Shown: positions 56,901 through 63,890 of the stretch, piece by piece
Layout: each line of letters opens with the position of its first letter
How positions within the stretch are numbered: position 1 is the first letter of the stretch
The notes under the pieces: generated by a model
Database searches by the model: none
What the model was told of the DNA's origin: nothing
What the model saw: only the letters and a program-made list of their open reading frames with translations
Translations under genes and position numbers: made by a program
Origin: Phymatolithon calcareum
Taxonomy: Eukaryota; Rhodophyta; Florideophyceae; Hapalidiales
Assembly: GCA_977006965.1 (NCBI GenBank)
Contig: OZ345363.1
Location: 2,604,001-2,668,000 of the forward strand
Length of the DNA stretch: 64,000 bases
Direction: 5' to 3'

Positions 56901-57947
56901 GGAGCAACATCTTAGTAACTGGCGAAAATCATGCAAGAACCCTGTTGGGCAGTCTTTTGTAGGCCAGAGATCGTCCACAAGAAACAAACAGATCTTCCCT
57001 TCAAACCATGCGACCGCATAATCCACAGCTTCCCGGAGCTTCTCGGAGCGTTCGACGGCAGAGGCTGAAGTCGATGCTCCTGTTAGCCGCATTATTTTCG
57101 CCACTTCTTCTATTGCCGTCGGCGATGAGGCCCCTTGCCCAAGCGCAATGTAATGAATCCCGTCAGGAAAACGATTGCGAATATCGTCATCAAACGCAAG
57201 ACCCTGCAACGCAATCGTCTTACCAACGCCGGCCATGCCCACGACACCGTGTGCAGGTGTAATTACTCCTGCCGCGGCAGTCACCGTGGCTGAAGACTCC
57301 GTGGATAATATAAATTCTTTCAAGATTCCTTCGGGAGTGATGTGATTTCCATTTGCATCCTTTGCAGTGAAGTCCAGATGTGCCCCTTGAGGAAGTGCCG
57401 GTGTGCTTGCTCCCACACGATACACTTCTTTTACGTCGCTGGCATTTCCGAAGCTCTGGAGCTTAGGTACTATGACGTTTTGCAGTTCCTGGCTTTTCAG
57501 TCCTGTAACGAGCATTGATATCAAGCTCAACAGCTGCGTCGAGGCGTTTTGCACTTGCGGCTGGAGAGCATTCATAGTGTCACTTAACGCCGTTGCTCGG
57601 GCTGTTCGCCGAAACAAGGACTTGACTCTGGCCGTTCTACTACTGCTGCTTCCGGGGAACGCCTTTAAGCAAACTGCCTCCAAGGTTGAGTTGCATCGGT
57701 TGAGAATGTCGCGAACGGACGCTAATGTTTCGTCAAACACAACACTGATACTAGCAGGGATGGCCGATGGTGCCGATTGAAGTTGTGTCTCCACCTCAGC
57801 GATGTGTCGCATCAGCCGATCCAGGTCATCAGTCAAGCTTCGAAAGGTGTCAGGTCCATGACGAATGGCGGCAATTCGCCTCTTGATACTGTTGATAAGA
57901 GTACGCGCTTCAGCGATGATGGAAAGTCCGAAACCGACGGCCTCCAT
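53955..57947 (-). CDS. NB-ARC/WD40 STAND protein (NLR-like), 1330 aa
   Basis: Single uninterrupted frame, ATG at 57947. Residues 1-150 form an all-alpha N-terminal domain (GLSIIAEARTLINSIKRRI, LTDDLDRLMRHIAEVETQL) resembling the HeLo-like four-helix domains that precede fungal STAND proteins; this assignment is tentative. An NB-ARC nucleotide switch follows: P-loop GMAGVGKT (237-244), Walker B CLFLVDDLW (320-328), RNBS-B-like AITTRS (354-359) and GLPLALA (419-425). A helical linker runs to about 790. Then come about 11-12 WD40 repeats (best ones: IASGSGDGTVRLWG, FATGSNDGTVRLWD, VVSCSDDKTVRLWD, IVSGSYDDTIRIWD), enough for more than one propeller. Such proteins (APAF1, fungal HET-E/NWD) sense a ligand through the repeats and oligomerise on ATP binding to trigger death or defence; here that role is inferred. 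A diverged 5' fragment lies inverted at 58636. Intact, intronless. Confidence 0.88.
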   Translation of the reverse strand: MEAVGFGLSIIAEARTLINSIKRRIAAIRHGPDTFRSLTDDLDRLMRHIAEVETQLQSAPSAIPASISVVFDETLASVRDILNRCNSTLEAVCLKAFPGSSSSRTARVKSLFRRTARATALSDTMNALQPQVQNASTQLLSLISMLVTGLKSQELQNVIVPKLQSFGNASDVKEVYRVGASTPALPQGAHLDFTAKDANGNHITPEGILKEFILSTESSATVTAAAGVITPAHGVVGMAGVGKTIALQGLAFDDDIRNRFPDGIHYIALGQGASSPTAIEEVAKIMRLTGASTSASAVERSEKLREAVDYAVAWFEGKICLFLVDDLWPTKDCPTGFLHDFRQLLRCCSESRMAITTRSIFIAHSAGRKVDFGSRDPLGAVSVKIFMMHVTRDATREVPQELNGNLRTSVAGILSICAGLPLALAVAGCAVAFLTEEFGDIESACDAYSSQLADQRIELGEEQGEGGSSLNAGICLSLKILEAEFVKLKAKRAVVTEYTIVDLYTSLCVLRHQAWVPVSVLGRMWKVQKDFALAIVRLLNGLCLCMLSFQQQAQGTTKEGGLMLHDLQLDFCKRQAEMMKTCSLWHTRLLNGYLERESSKFGVSSLAEHGGSYDHTLLSLAPRPWWSVPDEGYIHVNVARHLASADLGTELAALLLDVRWTHVRAEIGGMLALKSDFECLSRIECGTFPHGVSQSFELIWRAIQLSWGRVHEGQRSFQLQMCGRLFNMRKSDAVINSYLKSVETHTAVPYLLPVNPFFSDPSVGQLMEIPVGCDCGAVDCSPCGRFIAAGADHDVVVADASTGYILKSLEGHTRRVKCVRFAAGSRKIVSGSWDNSVAIWEWEKFESPVFVLNAHSVPLMDVAVSSDGEKIFSCSCEKSLKAWDANTGLQIGEFVRQSIVACVAVSNGDQCVAIGLVSGTLEVLDSCTGNTLFEEADAHEKGIMSLAFSVKNERLATGSDDNSIRVWDTTTWTSIGEPLLGHTSGVVCVALSPDGQQIASGSGDGTVRLWGVNSGRNIWTSPNVHSRVNSVAFTSDGERIVSGSLDGMVRIWDTHVGGEATEREYGHFAEAQAISISNDGLRFATGSNDGTVRLWDSRTGNQIGRSLEGHTDLVRCVSFSHDGRQVVSCSDDKTVRLWDAETFVQIGDPLEGHTRFVFCVSLSSDGLRIVSGSYDDTIRIWDTTSGAQVGDALTGPMGSATVVSESGDGCHIVSNHFAGVVIWNREKRAIVWKSEKRQGDFEMTDVEAEKIIRSCGLETPHLWPTTLPVYRAEVYCRSNSVYSNVGGERTLLGTFPSDVLQWTYSEAGKVFIARLRSGTVAICNLMGRDA

Positions 57948-58370
57948 GTCGAAATGGCTGAGACGGTGCCCTGGTGCTCGTGCGGAGGTTGTGATAGAGC
58001 AGGAGGTCGACTATTTTGTCGTTTTGGAAAACGGAGTAATCTGCAGAGACTGGTGTTTTGAATAGAGTTTATGTTGAGCATACATATTCTTGATACACAT
58101 TACATCATAGGTCCACACATGTTCCTGATCAGGGACACACATCTTTAGCCTAGTCGTCCTATCATATTGTCTCTACAGTTTACGCAATTGCAAAAATCTG
58201 TTTAATTATATAATTGCAAATCTTTGAATTCTCAAGGATATCCGCGCATATTCACCGATGAGCAATTATATAATTGGATGGATTTTTCAATTCTCACGCG
58301 TGCAGATGGGTTGCGCTCACGAAACATAAATTAAATATAATTTTTGATGAGGTGATATAATATTGTTTTA

Positions 58371-58585
58371 TTTCCGGCCACAGGTTCCCCTACAGTTACC
58401 TTGTTACGACTTCACTTCAGTTGTTCTTACATTATAAATTACATACAGTAATTTTCAAATGGTTGGAATTTCCGTAGCGTGATGGGTGGTGTGTACAAGA
58501 CCTAAGAACAAATTCACCGTAACATTCTTATTTACGATTAATTTATCATACGCAATTACTTTTGGTTTATGCAGTTCAGGCCCGT
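58371..58585 (-). pseudogene. Mitochondrial SSU rRNA 3'-end fragment (NUMT)
   Basis: The minus strand carries the conserved SSU rRNA 3' end: AATCGTAAATAAGAATG, then ACGGTGAAT, then GGTCTTGTACACACCACCC (universal TGTACACACCGCCC with G-to-A changes), then AAGTCGTAACAAGGTAAC and GTAGGGGAACCTG, ending at a truncated GGCCGG. The 3' end lacks the bacterial/plastid anti-Shine-Dalgarno CACCTCC and the helix is AT-rich, both typical of mitochondrial SSU. Only about 215 bases are present and conserved positions are changed, so this is a nuclear copy. AT-rich DNA at about 58190-58370 may be part of the same insertion. Confidence 0.8.
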
Positions 58586-58635
58586 TCTATGATGTATTAT
58601 ACCAGATGAAAACATGATCCGGAAGCAGCAGTGGT

Positions 58636-58765
58636 ATGACGGCCAGACTCCAGTCCTTGTTTCGGCGAACAGCCCGAGCAACGGCGTTAAGTGACAACAT
58701 GAATGCTCTCCAGCCGCAAGTGCAAAACACCCCGACGCAGCTCTTGAGCTTGATAAATTATGCTA
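58636..58765 (+). pseudogene. Inverted fragment of the STAND gene
   Basis: About 125 bases roughly 90% identical to the reverse complement of 57510-57640 within the STAND gene, encoding residues about 104-144 (QSLFRRTARATALS, MNALQPQVQN, QLLSLI). Orientation is opposite to the gene and it starts 50 bp after the mitochondrial fragment. The frame runs on to 58839 by chance. No promoter or remaining domains, so a dead fragment. Confidence 0.85.
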
Positions 58766-58839
58766 AGTTCCCGACGATGCTCACATCATGTTGGTGTTGC
58801 CTCCATCGATATGATACGATTTTTGCCGTACTAAAATAG

Positions 58840-59142
58840 GGAATGCCGAATATTTCGTGCTTTTATCGAGTGTGTCTCTTTACTTCCTCGCGAAGTATTA
58901 CGCACGCTCACAGCTTTCATTGTCTCAACGAAAACGAAAGACTAAGTAGTTGCGAATGGCCATGGCCAATTGCAGTTCTTGTACAATTACAAATTTCTAA
59001 TTAGAATTTAAGCTTAGATTAAAATCCAATCTCCTCTTCGCAACTGCGTAATTTTTCAGAAAACTCAGATTGAATGTCCTCTTTTTTAAAAAAAGAGGAC
59101 ATTGCATTGCTATACTGTACAGTAGTGAAGTCAGAAGAGTTA
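58840..59142. other. Intergenic, with palindrome 59073-59103
   Basis: 59073-59103 is a 31-bp palindrome with 15-base perfect arms (AATGTCCTCTTTTTT) around one A. No gene. Confidence 0.6.
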
Positions 59143-59538
59143 GGGCCGTTCTTAACGCGTGATTGTTCGGCATGTTTGTTCAATTCTCGTGTGCTTACTG
59201 GATAGTAGATCCAGTATCATATTGCTTCAGTGTCACGCCTTAAAAAGCTCTGAACATGCGTATGCATGTTCGCGCATGTTCGAAGGCGTACAACGAAAGA
59301 GGAGGATCCGGCATGTTGGATGCAATGAAACGCTAGGAGGAAAAGCATTGGACGACACACCGCCTTTGTAATAGTTCAATTGCGCGCGAAATGGGTTTTC
59401 GTACTCGCCTTACAGAAACAACGACACATATGTTAAGACACATCATGCAGAGAGCGCATGTTCGAGTGACACTTGTAACAAAACGCGTTACACTGCTTCC
59501 AACATGCTGAACATACATACACGCGTTAAGAACGGCCC
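59143..59538. mobile_element. 396-bp MITE with TTA target duplication (PIF/Harbinger-like)
   Basis: Ends are perfect inverted repeats GGGCCGTTCTTAACGCGTG (59143-59161 and complement at 59520-59538), with further imperfect symmetry inward. Flanked by TTA on both sides (59140-59142 and 59539-59541). TTA/TWA duplications and G-rich TIR ends are the mark of PIF/Harbinger elements. No transposase; the interior is rich in CATGTTCG motifs in both orientations. Confidence 0.75.
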
Positions 59539-59871
59539 TTAAACCGACTAGCCGGCTCAACTTGCCTTGGTGTTGCGCAAATAGAAATTGAAGGGGACTA
59601 GCCCAAAAATTTTCGAATTTGTCCTTTCAAGTTATAATTACAAATCGCAGCTGCAAAATTGAATGAAATTTCTAAAAGCAATTGCCATTGGTTGTAATCT
59701 AATTGGAGGAGAAGGATCGAATTTTTAACGCTAACTTAATTGCTTTTTCGGAACGCAAATTTGCACTTCTCGGGTCAGTTTGTGTTTTCTGGATTTCTAG
59801 CACTTCGCGAAATGTGGCAAAAGCTCATTATTGAGTAAGCTGGATTATAGCTTCAATACATAGTACTGTAA

Positions 59872-60068
59872 GTTCGAAGTTTCCCGCAACCTCCTGAAGG
59901 CCAAAATCGCTTTAGATTTTTTTTAAAATTGAAGACATGACATTTTTTAAAAAAATGTCATGTCTTCAATTTTTATAATAAAATGTATCCTTTGTCGCAA
60001 ATATTTAACAATGTTAAAATGCAAAGATATGCCAAACGCTCTAAATTCGAAGTTTCCCGCAACCTTCT
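59872..60068 (-). repeat. R1 dispersed repeat, copy 3, containing a palindrome
   Basis: Inverted copy ending GAAGTTTCCCGCAACCTTC. Where copies 1 and 2 have a single AATTGAAGGCACG-type segment, this copy has it twice, head to head, as the palindrome 59925-59973. A second GAAGTTTCCCGCAACCTCC occurs at the left end (59876-59896). Confidence 0.75.
59925..59973. repeat. 49-bp perfect palindrome inside R1 copy 3
   Basis: 24-base perfect arms (AAAATTGAAGACATGACATT and on) around one central A. Confidence 0.92.
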
Positions 60069-60209
60069 GGGCAGGAGCGTGCATTTTACATTTTATATGG
60101 CACCGTTTTTTGGTTGCAGCGCTAATAACATGCAAAGATTTTGATTTTTTTAAAAATAATCATTAATCAGGAGGCCAATAAAGCCAGTTATTGGCTTCAT
60201 TCTATTTAT

Positions 60210-60267
60210 CACATTGGCTTGGTCCTAATTTATTTTTAAAAAAATAAATTAGGACCAAGCCAATGTG
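60210..60267. repeat. 58-bp perfect palindrome
   Basis: 28-base perfect arms (CACATTGGCTTGGTCCTAAT and on) around AA. Confidence 0.95.
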
Positions 60268-60515
60268 ACTTCCTTTGCAGAAATGTTGTTCCGAAAAACA
60301 GGATCATGTTTAGTACTGAAGCTTTTTATCCCATATTTTGTGCAGTCGAATCTTTCGCTGGGCCTCTGTCGGCTGCTCTTGTGGTCTCATGTTTCTGTTG
60401 AATGTGTGGATTCCTTCATTGTTGAAGATGTTGCTTTTTTGAGACTCGAAACTTCCCCCATTTATTCGAACCTGGAAGGATGGGCGAGGGATCGCTCATA
60501 ATAGTACATACAGTA

Positions 60516-60599
60516 GTGCGTTTTGACATATCTTTGCATTATAACACTGTTCAATATTTGCCACTAAGTATGCATCAAATTGAAGGCACGACATTTTAA
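60516..60599 (+). repeat. R1 dispersed repeat, copy 4
   Basis: Direct orientation, partial; ends AATTGAAGGCACGACATTTT with no palindrome. Confidence 0.65.
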
Positions 60600-60647
60600 G
60601 GTGCTCACACTGTCGCATGCGCTGCAGCTTTAGCCTGAACAATCATT

Positions 60648-60703
60648 TCGGTCGCTCGTGAAATGTTTCTCATTAAAATGAGAAACAGTTCACGAGCGAC
60701 CGA
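60648..60703. repeat. 56-bp palindrome
   Basis: 27-base arms (TCGGTCGCTCGTGAA and on) around AA; one mismatch. Separated by 5 bp from the next palindrome. Confidence 0.95.
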
Positions 60704-60708
60704 GCAAG

Positions 60709-60759
60709 ACCTAAACCATTATCAGTGACAATTAAATTGTCACTGACAATGGTTTAGGT
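60709..60759. repeat. 51-bp palindrome
   Basis: 25-base arms (ACCTAAACCATTxTCAGTGA and on) around one A; one mismatch. Lies about 200 bp upstream of the propeller gene start. Confidence 0.95.
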
Positions 60760-60966
60760 TTTGTCACCTCAACAGAAATAGCTTACAGTTTCGATTCAAC
60801 AGCAATGCGCAATGACCAAATATCACAATCTCTGCCAGTCCCCTTTTTCGCGGGAGAGTGACTAATTGGCCCCATTGTGCACCGCCCATTGCCTTCCCAA
60901 ACCACGAGCTCCACCCTCTCCTTCTCCATCGCCGCTCCCAATGCGCTAGTCACTTTCTCGTTCGCG

Positions 60967-62160
60967 ATGTTCCGCGACGTGCACGACCTCCCTCTCCGCG
61001 GATCCCTCCGCCCCTCCTCGATCTGGGCGCTCGAACGCCGCTCCCTCTCCTCCCTCCGTCTCTCGCGCACTCTCTGCGGCGCCGAATCCTCCCCTTCCGG
61101 CTTCGATCTGCACGACGAGCGCATCAAACGCACACACATCGTCGCCCTTCCCGCCCCGTCAGACGCCCGTCTGATAGCCTCCGTGTGCTCGGACGGTCTC
61201 ATCGAGGTGCACGAACCGCTGGACAATCGTGCCTCCCTTCGCATCGCGCTGCGCGTCCCGGGCGCCACGCACGCCGTCTGGGGCGCGCGCGAGGACCGCG
61301 ACGCCCTCTACGTGTCACTGGCGCACTCGCCGGCCGTATGGCGTTTCGACCTGGAGTCCTGCTCCGAGGACGTCGCGTCGCGCGTGCACACGCTCCCAGC
61401 GCAGCGGCGCACGATGCACGGGATGGAACTTGTCGCGCTCACCGCCTCCTCCGTGGCCGTTGCGATGAATGACGGCTCCGTCTTCGTGCTCGACGACCGC
61501 TCCAAGAAACCGGTTGCCGCCCTGCGCCGCCCCGCGCTCCAGGACATCTCCCTGGCCGCCGCGGGACCCCTGCTGCACGTCGGTGCTGGCGGCGTGGTGC
61601 GCGCGTACGACCGGCGCATGCTGCGCGGCAGCGGCAGTGCGCGTTCAATGGGGGATGGAATGACCGAACCGTTAGTGAAGCGGCGGGTGCTAGCAGACGA
61701 GTGTGGCTTCACGTCGTTGCACGCGACGACAGCGTCGCGCGTAGCGTTTCAGAGTCGGGCCGGCGCAATAGGTTTCGTAGATATGCTCGGCGCGTCCGCG
61801 AGAACGTCTTTGAGCGCGGAGGGGAGTTTGCGCACGGTGCGCGGTGCGGACGGGTTGAGGGAGTATGGGACGGCTATGCGCGAGCAGTGCACGTGGTGGG
61901 TGCATCGGTGTCGTGGGGCTGTTGTGCCAGGTGCTTTGGGGGCGGGTGTGCGGTTTTATGCGCCACTGGTGAATGGGAACGGGTTTCGGTGTGTGGCGAT
62001 GACGGATGGGGCGATGAGTGACGTTGTGCGCGTGGAGACGCGACGACCGGTTGCATGTGTTCGACCGGTCGGGGAGGGCGGCATTGTGGTGGGATATGCG
62101 TCGGCGAGGGTGGACCTTTTTGAGGCGGGCATGGGTGTGCCAAAGGATGGCGAGGGTTGA
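60967..62160 (+). CDS. WD40-like beta-propeller protein, 397 aa
   Basis: Chosen start is the ATG at 60967 (MFRDVHDLPLRG), the first ATG of a frame that is open from about 60877. The product consists of propeller-like blades with weak WD signatures: ASVCSDGLIEVHE, ALYVSLAHSPAVWRFDL, VAMNDGSVFVLDD, LHVGAGGVVRAYDRR, VGYASARVDLFE. No RING, F-box or other domain, signal peptide or membrane helix. The blade layout around ATHAVWGAREDRDALYVSLAHS faintly recalls the C-terminal propeller of RFWD3-type proteins, but I cannot assign it. Likely a scaffold or substrate-recognition propeller in cytosol or nucleus. The gene is strikingly GC-rich compared with everything to its left. Intact, intronless. Confidence 0.75.
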   Translation: MFRDVHDLPLRGSLRPSSIWALERRSLSSLRLSRTLCGAESSPSGFDLHDERIKRTHIVALPAPSDARLIASVCSDGLIEVHEPLDNRASLRIALRVPGATHAVWGAREDRDALYVSLAHSPAVWRFDLESCSEDVASRVHTLPAQRRTMHGMELVALTASSVAVAMNDGSVFVLDDRSKKPVAALRRPALQDISLAAAGPLLHVGAGGVVRAYDRRMLRGSGSARSMGDGMTEPLVKRRVLADECGFTSLHATTASRVAFQSRAGAIGFVDMLGASARTSLSAEGSLRTVRGADGLREYGTAMREQCTWWVHRCRGAVVPGALGAGVRFYAPLVNGNGFRCVAMTDGAMSDVVRVETRRPVACVRPVGEGGIVVGYASARVDLFEAGMGVPKDGEG

Positions 62161-62831
62161 GGGGAGCAGAGGATTGTTATTCCTTTGTTCATCCTGGATG
62201 GAGGCTGTGGTCGTAGAGATAGGTGTAGTGTGTTAGCGGTACCACAAACTATGTATCGTATCTAGAACTAAGGATCTAACATAGAGCACATGCGTCAAAG
62301 ACGTTGGGGATTCCCCTGCGTATGGAATGTGTTGGAATGAATAAGAGTGATGCATTGAAGGTGATGACGTAATGCAGTTAATTTGTGTTGTATCCTAGAA
62401 CGAGCTGGAGACATGAGATGGAACATGAGGCGTCCATTCCGCACCATCGGCAACACTTGAAGAAGATTGGCCTCTCACTTGGTGGGTGCCAGTCATGAAA
62501 GAGCGTTCGCGCGGGTGTCGTAGTGCCCCTCGAAGTTTCAAGCAGGAGACATCTGACAATGCAGAAGGAAACGGCCGGACCGGAAGACGCGCGTCGTTAA
62601 ACTGCAGATTCTATTCCTTTACTTTAGATGTGAGACATGGGAGATCGGACTGCTACACTGAGAGAATTACAAACGACTCCATGGTCCCCGTCTTCTTCCA
62701 CAACAAAAACAGGCTGTGAAAGAGCACTAGAAAGGCACAAAGTGTACCCATGCATACCCAGACATTGTGGAGATAATCTTTGCAAATCGACAAGCCAATT
62801 CGCAAGAAACTTTCGGGTCAGCACCTCACGC
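62161..62831. other. Intergenic between convergent genes
   Basis: 3' flanks of the propeller gene (plus) and the epimerase gene (minus). A 77-aa frame at 62486-62719 has no known motif. Nothing else seen. Confidence 0.5.
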
Positions 62832-63890
62832 TTACTTGCGCTTAGAGGCCTTGGACTCCGTCGGAGCATGGCAGCCGACGACAGTGGAGGTAGTGTAATC
62901 AGCAGCAATGCCTGCCTTCTTCTCCTCCTCAATCTGCGACTGGATCCAATCAAAAGTTCTCCGAAGTCCGTCTTCAAGCTTGATCTGCGGAACCCATCCA
63001 AGAACCTTCTGGCAGAGCGTGTTGTCGGAGTTGCGGCCACGCACACCCTCCGGACCCGGGATATGGTTGATCGGAATGTCCTTGTCAGCGAATCCCAACA
63101 CCATCTTTCCCATATCATTCATCGAGATCATCTCATCAGAACCAACGTTAAGCGGCTCAGTAAAGTCAGAATTCATGAGACGAATGACACCCTCGACGGC
63201 ATCATCAACGTAGCAGAAGGAACGGGTCTGCATTCCATCGCCCCACATCTCAAACTCAGTTTCTGAAGTGATAGCCTTACGGCAGAAGGCGGCCGGTGCC
63301 TTCTCCCGACCTCCCTTCCAGGTTCCCTGCGGGCCGTAGATGTTGTGGAAGCGACCGATACGGGTCTTCATGTTGAAATCCTTGCCGTAATGAATGGCAA
63401 GCTGCTCGGACGCGAGCTTCTCAAGACCGTATGCGTCCTGCGGCTGTGCCGGCCAGGCGTCATCCTCCTTGAGGCCGGGGTTGTTCGGGTCGAGCTGGGC
63501 GCCCTCGGGGTAGATGCACGCCGAGGATGCATAGTAGAAGCGTTTGCAGCCGGAGATACGGGCAGCCTCGAGCATGTTGAAGGAGATCATGGCATTGTTG
63601 TACAGAATGACAGAATGGTTGGACTGGATGAAACCCATGCCACCCATATCGGCGGCGAGGTTGTAAATGTCCTCGCAATCCTTAGAAGCCTTCATACAAT
63701 TCTCCTTCTCGCGAAGATCGAGGAGCATAAACTCATCGCAGAACTGCTCCTGGGTGAAATACTCGTTCTCCTTCCAATCGCAGCCGACGACGTGATTGCC
63801 CTCCTCCTTGAGACGCTTCGCGAGGTGGCCGCCGATGAAACCGCCGGCGCCAGTGACGAGCACGCGCTTCTTGGGGGCGTCGGTAGTCAT
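62832..63890 (-). CDS. GME: GDP-mannose 3,5-epimerase
   Basis: 352-aa extended SDR enzyme that converts GDP-D-mannose to GDP-L-galactose (and GDP-L-gulose). This feeds ascorbate synthesis in plants and, in red algae, L-galactose units of agars and related galactans; cytosolic. Seen: NAD-binding Rossmann motif TGAGGFIG (13-20), SSACIYP with catalytic Cys125, YGLEK with Tyr154 and Lys158, and GGREKAP with Lys197. These four sit at a constant offset of 20 from Arabidopsis GME C145, Y174, K178 and K217, so the active site is complete. The N-terminus is shorter than the plant enzyme's (about 377 aa). ATG at 63890, no introns, no transit peptide. Convergent with the propeller gene. GC and codon use are higher than in the TE regions. 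High confidence. Confidence 0.95.
   Translation of the reverse strand: MTTDAPKKRVLVTGAGGFIGGHLAKRLKEEGNHVVGCDWKENEYFTQEQFCDEFMLLDLREKENCMKASKDCEDIYNLAADMGGMGFIQSNHSVILYNNAMISFNMLEAARISGCKRFYYASSACIYPEGAQLDPNNPGLKEDDAWPAQPQDAYGLEKLASEQLAIHYGKDFNMKTRIGRFHNIYGPQGTWKGGREKAPAAFCRKAITSETEFEMWGDGMQTRSFCYVDDAVEGVIRLMNSDFTEPLNVGSDEMISMNDMGKMVLGFADKDIPINHIPGPEGVRGRNSDNTLCQKVLGWVPQIKLEDGLRRTFDWIQSQIEEEKKAGIAADYTTSTVVGCHAPTESKASKRK

Noticed and set aside
58371-58585. Functional rRNA gene
   Set aside because: Only the last about 215 bases of an SSU are present, with changes at universally conserved positions, surrounded by nuclear gene fragments. Called a NUMT instead.
60877-60966. Upstream start of the propeller gene
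   Set aside because: Codon 60877 is GTG; the first ATG in frame is 60967.
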